Source: Voacanga thouarsii (lineage: Eukaryota; Streptophyta; Magnoliopsida; Gentianales; Apocynaceae). Taken from it: a stretch of DNA of 64,000 nucleotides. A program made the translations under genes and the position numbers. Shown here in pieces: positions 24,502 through 36,179 of this stretch. The notes under the pieces were generated by a model. The model ran no database searches. It saw only the letters and a list, made by a program, of their open reading frames with translations, and was not told where the DNA came from. The DNA lies in NCBI GenBank assembly GCA_026120185.1, contig JANUWF010000008.1, forward strand, positions 6,882,001 to 6,946,000, in the 5' to 3' direction. Within the stretch, counting starts at the first letter, position 1. Every line of letters starts with the position of its first letter.

Positions 24502-25813
24502 CTTGTATCCAGGACTGGATTTAGCTTTGATCTTTTCTGTTCTTCTTTTGGTTTCTCCATCCAAACGATTCCACAAGGATGAAACATTTACAAAATTTAC
24601 AAGATCTCTCAATCTCTTTTTGTAAAAACAGCATCTGCCTCAGCCCTTAAACATTGGGCTTACACGATTCATCTATGAAAGCCAGAAATTACAGAAGCCT
24701 ATATCTTAATTGCGAGACTTACAGTCAATCTACCCATACCAGTAAACACGAAGGATCATAGGCATCATTTAAATACAAATATTACAAGTTTTATTTAACT
24801 AGCATGCTTCCTACGTGATAGGAATTAAGCTTACCAATTGGCTTAATCTCAAGAAGGGGGAACGACCTTGCAAGAACCAACAACAAGATCAAGGGTCAAG
24901 AAGTTCTAAGGGGATATCTAATTGTTCCTACAACATTGTTTGAGGATGGAAGAGATTTGGAAGGATGATGAAGGAAGCCAAGAGCTTAATTTGACAGCTA
25001 TCCAAAAGAAACCCCAATTACAACTCAACCCTGCACCGAAAGAAGGAGAAAACACTAATGGCCAATGAGTTAGTGCTGAGTCGGTACTGGTGCCATCCAT
25101 TTGAGTTAGTGTCAGCCTCATTCTACCAGTAAAAGCACTGGCTTCCAGCGTAGAGCCGGCGTTGGCCCTTGTTGAGGCCCAATCCTTATTTTGTCATATT
25201 TTGATATTTTCTCTGATTTTTCTCTATTTTAAACATCTTGTAAAGTCTTTTTAAGCCCTTAATTTATCTTAGGACCTTAGTAATCACTTAGTTAGGGTTA
25301 GGGTAGTATAAATACATCTTCTTGTGATATAACAAGATAAATAACCTACTTTATTCAAATTTGAAAGAGAGTCTTAAGAGGTCTTTACCTTATTATTCAT
25401 CTTGTTCAAGACCATGCTTAGGGCTTAGTCATTCCTTTGAATAAGTCTCTAAATCTTGTGAATAATCCAATGTGGTTTCTATTAATTGGGACTTAGTTAT
25501 CTTGTTCTTCTAAGGTTTATCTTGAATTCCATTATTTGGATGCCTATAGTTCTACTTCTTTTATTCTTGATTAAATTTATTATTTCAAGGATATTTGGAT
25601 GAATTTATAGTAGATCATGCTACTATTCTTATGGGTCTTTGATGCTTAGTTTTTCAAGGATTTGCTAGAGTGTAGATAGATAGTTATTTTCATTTGTTTG
25701 GGTCACAAAATTTCACTGTTTGGGTTTCACTATTTGAGCTAAGGTTTTTGCCCATTGTTCCATCAATTTAACAACTCAAAATCATATCACTATGTTTGCC
25801 ATAAAACCAACAT
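24502..25813. other. Unassigned LTR-like or leader sequence
   Basis: No coding region is recognisable. The first bases look like a degenerate primer site and leader following the Galadriel LTR. Around 25060-25170 there are GTGCTG/GGTACTGGTGCC and GCCGGCGTTGGCC blocks resembling the U3 region of the Athila-like LTRs. A TATA box (TATAAATA) at 25307-25314 is followed by about 450 bp of leader-like sequence. I think part of this is a diverged Athila-like LTR, but I could not define its ends. The last 60 bases belong to the internal leader of the minus-strand copia element. Confidence 0.4.
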
Positions 25814-25826
25814 GCTCTAATACCAA
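25814..25826 (-). other. Primer binding site of the minus-strand copia element
   Basis: Plus-strand GCTCTAATACCAA is the reverse complement of TTGGTATTAGAGC, a one-base variant of the initiator-Met site. It lies directly beside the LTR terminus TG at 25828. Confidence 0.8.
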
Positions 25827-25930
25827 TTGAAGTTTTAACTATGCAGACAGATATGCGGAAGCAACAGAAACCAACAGTGGAAGAAAACTTACACCTTTAC
25901 ATTTTCTGAAAAAATGATTTATTTAGCTGT

Positions 25931-27412
25931 TGATGCATGTTTTTTAGTGTAGAAAATATTATCAATAAATTACACAATTAATCAAGCTTTAATTAAAATG
26001 CCAACCACTAAAACCACACATATAGGCAAGTATACTCATCATATAGTATAAGGACTAACAAGTATCGAATCCAATCCATGAGAACTTAGGCTACCACCTT
26101 ACTTTACTCAAATCTTTATTGTTTAGCTAATAGAACAAAGGAATAGAAGTAAATAACCTACTAACCTAATATACTAGAAAAGACCAAGTCACACAAGAAA
26201 AGTCATAAGGATAATCAATAAGTCAGAATAAGGAGAAAAGACATGTTACTAGATAGAAATCCTTGAATATAGAATAATGATTGATTGGCTATTCTCTTAA
26301 TTAATTATTATCTTGGCTTCATGAGGGATTAAATTAGACCCACTTCATTTGCAATCCATGGAATCACTATCTTCTAGTTAATTTAATAAACATATTCTGT
26401 CTTAACCAATTTGCCTAAAAGATTCTTTACAATCAACCGTCACACAACTCCATATATTCAAGGTGATTTAAGAGTGAAATTAGTCAATGAATCTATATTC
26501 TAGCAATCATCAACCAATCTTTAATTACTTAGTCTTTACCCTTAACCTATTTTTCAGGCAAGTTAAGAATAACTAGTATTGAATTAATTAGTTGGTCATT
26601 CTCTCCTAACATCGTTTTGCATGTTAATTAGAAGAGAACTAATCAATCCAACATAATATATGCTCAAGTAATCAAATACCAAGAATAGAAATAAATTAAT
26701 CACAGAACTAAAATCAATACAAAATCTTAAATCTAAAAGAATATAATCTAAAGACAATTAAAACATTAATATCAAATTGTTATTAAATTACAAAGAAGAG
26801 AAAAAGAAACCACTTATAGACAAGTAAGCCTTCTTCTTATTCCTTGAAACCTTCTTGAGCAACCTCCTTTTCTTCTCCAAGAATTCTCCTTGATCCACCT
26901 AAATCTTGGTGTTTTTCTAGGAGTTTTTCAAAGATATTACATTGAAGAATTGAAAACTATTAAAACTCATTTGTACAATGTTATTCACTTGTGTTTATGG
27001 GTGTTCTAATTGCCAAAGAGTGCCTACAAGAGTCATTTCCCGTGATTGAAAGAGTTCCTAAAAGAATCCAACTGAGATTACCAAATTCTTCTTGAAAAGT
27101 AAAATTCGCCGACTCCTATTAGAATGGACCTCGCACCAGGTGTGTTCTGTCTTACTCTTGAATTTTGCTCTGATTTCTCTGTTCGACCAGAATGGTCCTG
27201 GCGCTGGGAGCACTTGCTAAACCTGGCGGCAGGTGTAAGATGCAATTTTGTACTTTTTGCTCAAAATTCAGTTAAATCTACACAAATTCATCAAAAACAC
27301 TGTCTACAAGAAAAATATCAAATAAGAAGGAATGTGCCTAGTTATTACATCAAAAGCATCACAAAATTCCCTCAAATAAATAGAAAAATAATGATAAATT
27401 TAGCCCCTATCA
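25931..27412 (-). mobile_element. Athila-like solo LTR, minus strand
   Basis: Plus-strand ends are TGATGCATG and AGCCCCTATCA, the reverse complement of the TGATAGGGGCT...CATCA ends of the elements at 54863 and 60441. Flanking 5-bp duplications are GCTGT (25926-25930) and GTTGT (27413-27417), one C-to-T difference. The body matches the 60441 family in order, including the GC-rich CTGGCGCTGG and CACCAGGTG blocks at 27120-27235. A single LTR with duplications and no internal region implies LTR-LTR recombination. Confidence 0.9.
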
Positions 27413-29629
27413 GTTGTGTTGGATGAGCTAACAATGAAGGCAGATCTACTGTAAGAGCTTGCATCGTGGTTCCTGGCGACAACCCTGCTAGTCTCCTGCT
27501 TTTTCTTATTTTCATAAACGCCGGCTTTCAGCCTTTTGAAATATACCTCTACCAAATTAGCTGGTGAAAACTACTTGGACTAACAAGAAAATGGCCTTTC
27601 TAAGCTTTTTTGATCAACTACTACAGAGTAGTATCAAGAAAAAATGGGCTTTTGTCTTCTCTATCAAAAAAGATGAGTACCAGTGAGAGAAATAAATATT
27701 TCAAACCCAATTCTACACAAACTCTAAACAGCTTGGAAGATAAACTCAAACCCCCACTGTAACACTCCACATTTTTACTTTTGATTAGCTACTATTTGTA
27801 ATAGGATGAGAAATTGTATCGATGTCTAGAACAAAAGTTGATCGGTGTAATAAGAAGAAAATTTTGGTGAAAATAATATTTTGTCAGGACCTGGATGTAA
27901 TTATTGAATTTGTTCTACCTGTACCATAAATTTTTGGAAGACTATCATTTTTAACAAAATAAGAACCTAAGGGTACTCAGAAAAGAGAAATTGGTCAGTG
28001 TAATGAAACGCACATTTTGGTGTGAAATATGCTACACGGGGTACCAGTGCATTTTCGTCATTTTGATCGCACATGCGACTTTCATCTCAAATTTGACCAA
28101 GTAGGAAATGAATTCAATAATTTAAGTGTTACCAATGGATTCAGTAGAATTTTTGTAGTTGAATAGTGAAATAAAATATTTTTCCGTTACGAACCCGATT
28201 TTGGTTATTTCTGAAGAAAATAAGGAATCGTGGTTAAAACGGTGCGTGTGGCATTTTGTGAGTGGTAGCCGATGGACATGTGTCAATTTAAGAGAGGTTG
28301 CATGAAGAGTTCATGCAAGACACATGAAATTAAGGATTGCAAAATAAATGAAGAATGTTGTATAATTTTGTGATCGGAACATATCACTCGTGAGCCCATT
28401 TGATTAAGGTCTTGAGCAATATAATTGGCTAATAATTGGACCAAGAGAAGATGAATAAATGGCTGGAAATTGGCCAAGAATTTCAGCAGCCTTGCAAGAA
28501 GAAATAAGGGAATTTTTGTGGAGGAAATAAAAATGGTTGGTGTGTAAGAATTTCATTGGAACACACCTAAGTACATCCACAATTCAATTAAACCACAACA
28601 AGAAATGGAGGGTCAAGATTGAGGGCTGAATGGTGGTCAAAAGAGGCTGTTAAACAGCCAGAAATTCATGAGCCAAGTGGGAGAAAAACCAAGAGAAAAA
28701 GAAAAGGAGAGAGAAAGAAAGAAGTGTATGTGTTCTTGGTGTTCTTGGAGCAAAATCACACCAAATAGTCTCAAATACAAGGTAAAACCTTACATTGCTT
28801 GAATTAAAGTTATTTTTGGGTTAATGATGATTATGCTGATGTGAATTTTAGCATAAAAACATGACTTTCATGTATTGATTTCTGATCAAAACTAGGGTTT
28901 GTGAACTGTTGTGTATGAACCTTATATATGCTTGTATATACGTTGCTGCCTAAGGGTCTTTAAATGATGTTTTGTGGGAGGAAGAATTGAATAATTGTGG
29001 TTGTTTGAAGGCATATTTTCAGCTAAAGAGGTGATGATCAAAGTAGAGAAAAAATAGAATTTACTTAGTTGGAAAAATGGATTATATTAGTTTTTTATTA
29101 GAAAAGATGATTTGTATTGAATAAGTGAGGCTTTTGTGAGCTATTTGAAATCTGGAAATTCAGAATTAAATATAATTTGAAGGGAAAATTCAATTAATTA
29201 ATGTTTCTAAGGTGTTAAAGATTAAAGGAGAACAGAGAAAAACATGAATAGTAAAATTGAGGTAAAACTACTGGGGTTATTTTTACCCAGTACCATGCCT
29301 CGGGAATAGGAATTCTAGAAAAGGGCTTCCACATAATTAAATTTCAGAGTCTTATGGTCGTTTTGTTATATCATAGAGTCAAAATAGAATTGTGGATTGA
29401 AAGTTATGTCCGAAACAAAATCATGTGATAAAGCAGCAAAATTTTAGAATTTTGCTTGGAAAATGGACGAATTTAAGGATGATTAACTATGTGATTTTGA
29501 ACAAAATAATTGGGAAAATATGAAGTGAATCCCTAGTTTATGAAGGGAGAAAGGATGTGGAAAAAGAAAAACGAAAGAATCGAACAAATGATGATAAAAC
29601 GACGTGAACAAAAGTTGAACGTTTTCCTT

Positions 29630-29735
29630 AACCATCGGCCCCCATCGGCTAACCGTCGACTAAACGTTGGTTGGACGTCGGCTACTCGTCGGGCACGTCG
29701 ACTGGACGTCGGCTAACCATCGGCTATATTCGGCT
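29630..29735. repeat. Degenerate CGTCGGCTA minisatellite
   Basis: About ten variants of a 9-12 bp unit (CATCGGCTA, CGTCGACTA, ACGTCGGCTA and similar) lie head to tail in the 5' LTR. The 3' LTR retains a shorter, eroded version at 46470-46550. Confidence 0.75.
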
Positions 29736-29797
29736 CAACACGAATTGACCTAAAAATGATGTTTGGTGTAGTTTTAGCGATAAACGGCCAACAGAAC

Positions 29798-31839
29798 TGA
29801 TGGAAAACGAGAAACAGGGGCATGCTTTGTACGTTAAAAAAAAAAATTGGAGAAAAATAAAACGCGAGCCTTAAAGGCTAGGCGGAAGCGTGAAGATCAT
29901 ACCTTTGCGTTCCTTAACCCTCCTAGGTTGCGTAGGAACAGATTGAACGGCTGGAATCGCCTCGCTTTGCACACTTGAAGGAGCTTCCGGTTGAACACCC
30001 GCTAGCCTTCTACTTCGCCTTGTTTGCATTAACTCTTAGCTCTCCAGCTCTCGGGATATTCCTCAGCTTAACCTCTAGTTGGTGAACACTATGGTGAAGA
30101 GGAACGGTCTCAAAACTCCTTGGTTCACTCGCTATTGATTAGCGAAGAAACCAAGAAGAAAACAAGGTAGAGGGAGACGTGAGAGAGCTGCCAGAGAGAG
30201 ATACACGAGAGAGGCACTCTTCTGTGTAAAGGGAATTAGGGTTTTCTTTTCTCAAAGAGTTGTTTTATCAGTTCGCCAAAACTAGGTCTCTCAATATCTG
30301 ATAAACATATCCCCGGGATTTCAAAACACCCGGATGTTATCCTGAGAATCAGTTTGGCCTAACCCTAAACTCCTCTTAATCGTATTTGGAAAAAACCCTA
30401 AGGTCCAAACTATTAGGCCAGAAAAATATTTATTATTTTTCTTGGACCCAAAAGGCCCAAAATAATAAATATTAATTATTTATTTTCTGGGCTTACATAA
30501 GTAACCCAATAAATAATTAATGAGCCCAAATGAACCATAATAATTAATCTTTAATTATTTATTTCTTGGTCCTATATAAATAACCCAATAAATAATTAAA
30601 CATTAATTATTTTCCCTAGTTTAAGCCCAGGTTAATTTCTTAATTATTCATACTGGATCTAGGCCCTGAATAATTAATTAACCAAATAAACTAGATAATT
30701 AATTTCTCTCAACTCCTATTTTATTTATTTATTTATTTTATTCCAGTCCAATAATAAATTAGACTTCCTGAATAAAATAAAATAAAATAAAATAAAATAA
30801 AATCCTCTTCATACGAGACCAATTCCTCAACTCAAAAGTAGTTAGGACTTACGGGCTATCCCGAGGACCAAAAAGACACATTGCATTGGCTGCTAAAATG
30901 ACCAAAATACCCATGCTATATAAATAGCTGTATTTTACATTTTAAATATTTCCTAATATCACCATAAGGAAATATTGACCCTAAGGACAATGCTACATTC
31001 GCAAAGTCTCCGACCTACAAGTGAAATGACTAAAATACCCCTCTACATATCGCCGTACATTTAGAGAGGAAGAAGTGTACTAACACCCCTCTAAATGACA
31101 TCTACCATCCTTAGGCTTCTAGTCCAATGATCCATGACTTCCTGGAGTGTTTCCGCTTTCCAAGGGAGCTACCTTAAAGCAAACATCCAAGTCATGTTTC
31201 CCAGGGCTCTGGATAATTTAGACCATTCGGACAACCACAAGGGGCGATATAGTGCAGAAACTATCTTGTATAAGTCTGTCTTAACTAACTAGTCACACAT
31301 ACCCAACATGCAAGTATATTGGCCCTACGATAGAACCTCAACTACAGCAAATCAAAGTATATGCTTCCAGCTTCGCCAGACCACCAACTTATACTCAAGT
31401 CGTAGAGTACTAGTCCACGCTGTAGCGGTAGTAGTCTAGGTTTTTACCATATAGTACTTTGAGAAACCACTACTACAGGTCCTGTTCTACGTATTCGAAA
31501 TATGCTTATGTCATGAAGTGAGTGGACTACTCACTGGCTAAAGGTAAGCCATTCCCCATTTGGAATTCATAACATAATAACCTAAACATGATGAGGTTCC
31601 CAGTCTCATCAATAGGTTAAGAACAAATGTTTATGTGTTAAAGAACCCGTGATCCATACCTTACTGTGAAAGACCACCATTCACATGGATCACTTATTTA
31701 AACACAATGGGTCTGTTCCAAACGAAAATCGTGCATAAACAAAAAATAAATTCACAAACAATTTTTGAAAATAAATTCTTTTATTAAAATATTCAATTTT
31801 ACATCAGAAACCTAGTCTAAGAGGACATACAATCCAACA
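29798..31839 (-). mobile_element. Copia-type solo LTR (2.04 kb), minus strand
   Basis: Plus-strand ends are TGATGG and CAATCCAACA. The minus-strand start is TGTTGGATTGTATGTCC, a common copia LTR start. Flanks are AGAAC (29793-29797) and AGAAT (31840-31844), one C-to-T difference, and the host LTR is interrupted exactly between them when compared with the 3' LTR near 46595. No internal region is present, so it is a recombination product. Two other copies are in the window (25828-50106 split, and 63332 onward). Confidence 0.92.
30771..30803. repeat. (AATAA)n microsatellite
   Basis: About six pentanucleotide units AATAA. A related TTTA-rich tract lies just upstream at 30720-30740. Inside the copia solo LTR. 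Confidence 0.9.
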
Positions 31840-32129
31840 AGAATGTCAAAAATGGTAGAGACGGTGATTAAATGGCCGTGAACAAAAAGGGTTACTTAGG
31901 ACATGAGGTCAATCCCTTTTATTTGTTAAACTTTTTGAAAGCTAGTGTGCTTTGTTTTTCCATGAAATGCTACGTTTTAGACCATTTTGGAAATCTCTAA
32001 ATATGCTTAAGGTTTATTTGAGTAAGATTTATTTTATGCCATTTTGGGATTGAATGGACTTCATAATTAGCTTGGAAACCTTAATAGACGATTAAAGCAT
32101 GAATTTTGGGAATTTAGTCATTTTAGATT

Positions 32130-32575
32130 AAATACTTGGGATTTTTGGAAAATGGTGATTTTTGAAATCAGGTATTCATAAATTGACTGAAATGACCTTA
32201 TTGAAACATTTTATGGAAATGTGTTTGGAAACTTTGAATTTAATCTTCTCTTGGGATTAGAATTCTAGATTTCTTAAAATGATTTTCTTTTAGAATCTGG
32301 TATTTGGAAAATGATCAAAATGTCCTTATTGAAAAGTTTTATGAGAACCTTTGAAATAGGGTATTTGGTAAATGACAGAAATATCCTTATTAGAATTTTT
32401 GTGAATACTGTTCAAATCAGGTAAGGGTAAAATGACCTGAATACCTTCGAAAAGTTTTTTGAAATCGAGCATGGGTAGAATGATCCGAATGTCCTTAGAA
32501 AATGACTTTTGTGATTGAGTAAGGGGAAAACAACCCGAATACTCTTGAAAATTTATTTTGAAGTGTGAACAAAAT
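32130..32575. repeat. About 60-bp degenerate tandem repeat in Tekay LTR
   Basis: Six or seven diverged units, each with a GGTATTTGG/GGTAAGGG block, a TAAAATGA block and a TGTCCTTATTGAAAA-like block. The homologous array in the 3' LTR is 46900-47310. The minus-strand open frame at 32326-32592 is generated by this array. Confidence 0.7.
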
Positions 32576-33160
32576 TCTTTATCATGTTTCAATATGTTTT
32601 TGAATATGATCTCTCGCGATAGGATTGACTTTTGAAAAATGACCTTTTGATTCCTGAAATTATTTTATTGGCCTAATGTGCCATGGAATGAATTGATTAG
32701 CTCTGCAGAGCCTATGTGAATTATGATTTGACTTGCGAGTCAGTGACATCAAGTTCTGGAAAATGTGATTTTGCCCCAAAAAATATTTTGATTTGAAAAT
32801 CTTGTGGGATTAGATAACCCTCTGGCCTGATCAGTCAGACGGGATTGGTATTGTTAACGTTGAGTACTTAGCAAGGACTTTAATCATTATAATAGCTCAT
32901 GTTAGAGATAGACGATCCCAAGTAACCCGATCAGTTCTGGGGATTGTCTTACTCCAAACAGAGCGACGGTCTTTGAGATGAGTCGTTCTAGCTAGCCGTC
33001 TAGAGCCTGGTAATTGTCGTGCCTTGTGTGTACTTTATAATTTGGGTTGTTCAAGGGCTGGGATGGACACCTGGCATTGTTCTAATCCCTTACTGCCTTG
33101 ATGGTGATTGAAGTTAGGATTGGGACCCCAGGCTTATGGTAGCAAGTAAAAGATTTTCCA

Positions 33161-33320
33161 GCGATGCACGGATCGAGTAATGGAGGCTGCGGTCTCAGTA
33201 CGATGACATGTGCAAGTTCGTGTGCTTATCTGGCGATGATAGAGTACTGAAGCCTGTAGCCTCAGTACGATGACACATGGAAGTTGGTGTACTTATCCGG
33301 CAATGTACAATTGAGTGCTG
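33161..33320. repeat. About 70-bp tandem repeat in Tekay LTR
   Basis: Three units beginning GCGATGCACGG (33161), GCGATGATAG (33233) and GCAATGTAC (33300). The first two share CTCAGTACGATGACA and GTGTACTTATC-like segments. The 3' LTR copy is at 47929-48070. Confidence 0.75.
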
Positions 33321-33943
33321 TAAAGTGAAGTCCCTGGCACAATAAGATCGTGATGCCAAAGGTAAAGCCTTGTGAGCTTTGCATACAGGTCGACCTTCTA
33401 TTGGAGAAGCACATGTGATTTAGAAATTGGGGTAATGTTTCGAATGTAAAATATAGTTTCCCAAAAATAATTACGTTCTAGATAAACGCTTCTTTAGAGA
33501 GTTTTGTAATGGTTTCCAGTGAACAAATGATATGCTATTCCACAAAAGTTTTATATACCATATTTTTTTATCAAGTACTAATACACATGAGACTCACTGG
33601 GTGATTGATCACTCACACATGTCTTTTATCTTACCTTTTGTAGGATCCAAAATTAAGCGGACCTACGAATAAAAGGACGATAACACAGAATCGACAATTT
33701 AGGTCTGGACAACTTTCCTTTTGATCATGTGCTGTATTCTATTATAGATAGAGATGACATGTATAAAATTCTCTAATATATGTACATGTGTGGCCTTCAG
33801 TGTGGGATATTGTTGAGTCTGGACCTTATATATGTATTTACTCTATTGTTTCCGTTATAAAGACCCCATGTTCGGAAAATTGGATGGGGCGACACCCAGT
33901 GTTAATAAACTTCTGCTGTTGTTTTTAGTAGGGGTGTTATAAT

Positions 33944-33956
33944 TGGTATCAGATAC
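33944..33956 (+). other. Primer binding site of the Tekay-like element
   Basis: TGGTATCAGATAC, two bases inside the 5' LTR end, matches the initiator-Met site TGGTATCAGAGCC except at its end. Confidence 0.85.
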
Positions 33957-34205
33957 TAGTTTTATCGAACTGAGGTATCGTCATAGGAATTGATAGAACC
34001 CTTTTATTATATAGGTATGATGGATAGGAGCGATAAGGGCAAGCACCCAATGGTTGAGCAGAGTGAAGAAGGAAAGAAAGAGTCTGGTGAGAGCTCAGGT
34101 GTGGAGAGGAAACCTACCCTCGAGAGGATACTGTCGCAACATGAGGAGGCAGGTAGCGACTTTGATGAGATCGTTGAGCCCCACCATCAGGACGATAATG
34201 ATGAG

Positions 34206-35743
34206 TGATAGGGGCTGAATTAGTCATATTTTTCCTAGTTATTTAAGGTCCTTTTGTGATACATTTTGTTCAATAACTAGTTATATTCCATCATATTTGA
34301 GATTTTACCCTTGGAAATGTATTTTGTTCATTATTACAGATTTTTAGGGTAAAATGAAATAAAAACGTCGCAAAATAGAGGAAAGACGGCGCCGGCTAGG
34401 GCTCTAGAACTAGCGCTGGCCATGCACTGTTTACACAAACTTCGAAGTGACAGAAAAATTGGCAAAACAGAGGGAAACAGAGTGGAACTGGCGCCGGCTC
34501 CAAGAGTCAAGGTGGCGCTGGCTGCATTCTAGTCTTCATTATATGGAATTCGGAGAAAAATCGGTAAACAAGTAGAGAAGCATAACACAACTGACACCGA
34601 CTCCGAGAGCCAAGGCGGCACTAGCTGTGCTCTAAAGTTAAGGCGGTGCTTGATTTTTTTCTACGTAATTTTTGGTAATCTGTGGATTTTTAGTATCTTC
34701 CAACTTCTACTCGGCCAAGAACATTGTACCTACGAGTTTAGGCACTTCCTAAGCCTATAAATAAATGAAAAACACAAGGAAAATGAAGGAGAATTCATTG
34801 ATCATCATAGAAAATCACTCAATCTAAGAAGGAATTCTTCAATTCAAGAAGGGTTGTACAAGAAGGTCTTCAAAGGAAGAAGAAGGAGGCTTGTCTATGA
34901 GTGCTTTCTTTTACTTTTTTTTTCTTGAACAATGATATGTTAATTGTTTCATTGTAATTTGACATTTTTTTAGATAGTTATGATTCTTAGAGTTATTTGA
35001 TCTTTTGATTAATTGATTGTTCTTCTTGGTATTTAATTACTTGGGCGTATTATGAGATTAATTTGTTGTTTCTTTTCATTAACTTACTAGATCAAAGAGG
35101 TTGATGGTAGTTGCAATTGATTGATTTCATATTTACTGGTTGTTAACTTGCTAGACCAAAGAGGTTAATTGCTAAGAATTGAGTAATTAAAGGTTAATTG
35201 ATGTTTACCAGACCAAGGATTCATTGATTAATTTCATGCTTTAAATTTGCCAGACCAAGGAAATTTAATCAAGGATTGTGTTTAATGCATTGGATGAATT
35301 AGTTGAGACAGACCAAGTGATACTAATTTATCTAGAAGATAGTAATTAGTTGAGACAGACCAAGTGATGCTAATTTACCTTTATCCTTCATGATGCCAAG
35401 AGAAGAATTAGTTATGATAATGGTTAAGTCCTTTGAGATCATGTTTGTCTAAACAATGGTTTGAGTTACATACTTCTTCATTCTTGACATGTATATATTT
35501 TTGTTTTTATTTTCCTTTGTTTTATTTTGTTTCTTTTCACTTTATTAAGTCGGTTAAATAATGAAAGAAAGGTAATTAGTGTCTACTTGTTCCTTGAGGA
35601 TCGACACTCGTTTGAACCCTATGGTCGGTTAATGATGAGTACGCTTGCTCATATGTGTGATTTGTATTGAACGTTTTAATTTAAATTTGATTGGGAGTGT
35701 GCTTAGTTGTTGTATGATTTTTATACCCAAGTCCGACACATTA
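34206..35743 (+). repeat. 5' LTR of element A
   Basis: Begins TGATAGGGGCTGAATT and ends CCGACACATTA. GC-rich GGCGCCGG-like blocks lie at 34385-34620. The TATA box TATAAATA is at 34756-34763, in the context AAGCCTATAAATAAATG. Downstream comes a repeated AGACCAAG.GATT/GACCAAAGAGG motif at 35090-35370. Confidence 0.92.
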
Positions 35744-35749
35744 AGTTTT

Positions 35750-35767
35750 TGGCGCCGTTACCGGGGA
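35750..35767 (+). other. Primer binding site, tRNA-Asp type
   Basis: TGGCGCCGTTACCGGGGA matches the 3' end complement of plant tRNA-Asp (TGGCGCCGTTGCCGGGGA) with one difference. This site is characteristic of Athila/Tat elements. Confidence 0.95.
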
Positions 35768-36179
35768 ACAATAGCATGAAAGTTCAGATTTTGTTGATTT
35801 AACCATGTGAATATGTAGATATGTAAATAGGTAAATATGTACAATTGTTCTTTTCACAAAAAGGTGCTATCTTTTGTATCTTGTGTATCTTTGTATATTC
35901 TTGTAATCTAATTTACTAACTTTGACTAACTTTGTATTTTGTTGTAATCATGAATTATGTTATCTAACTTTCATCTTGTCTTTGCTAGGTGTTAGCCTTG
36001 GTACATGATCTAATGACCTGATGGCGATGTAGTAGATTTCATTTTGTTTCATTTTTATTTCTTTCTTCATGAATTAAATTGCATTATTCCTCATTACTGC
36101 ATGTTCATCATTTTTTATTTCGTTTTTCAAAAAAAAAAAATTAGTGTACTGATGATATATTGGCAAAATTACAAACTCA

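Larger units (their letters stand above)
27758..33941 (+). repeat. 5' LTR of the Tekay-like element (holds a nested copia LTR)
   Basis: Starts TGTAACACTCC and ends GGGGTGTTATA. Without the nested 29798-31839 insert plus one duplication it is about 4.14 kb. It differs from the 3' LTR by a 0.2 kb block at 29390-29640, which the 3' LTR lacks. Internal tandem repeats lie at 29630-29735, 32130-32575 and 33161-33320. Open frames inside (28283-28477, 32326-32592) are chance. Confidence 0.9.

Noticed and set aside
25291..25303. Telomere-like GTTAGGGTTAGGG
   Set aside because: Only two units; too short to mean an interstitial telomere repeat.
24816..25779. Possible further Athila-like LTR from TGATAGGAATT to CCATCA
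   Set aside because: The start matches only seven bases of the family terminus and no target-site duplication was found; kept only as unassigned LTR-like sequence.
32326..32592. Minus-strand 88-aa repeat-containing frame
   Set aside because: Arises from the 60-bp tandem array in the LTR; the 3' LTR copy does not keep it open.
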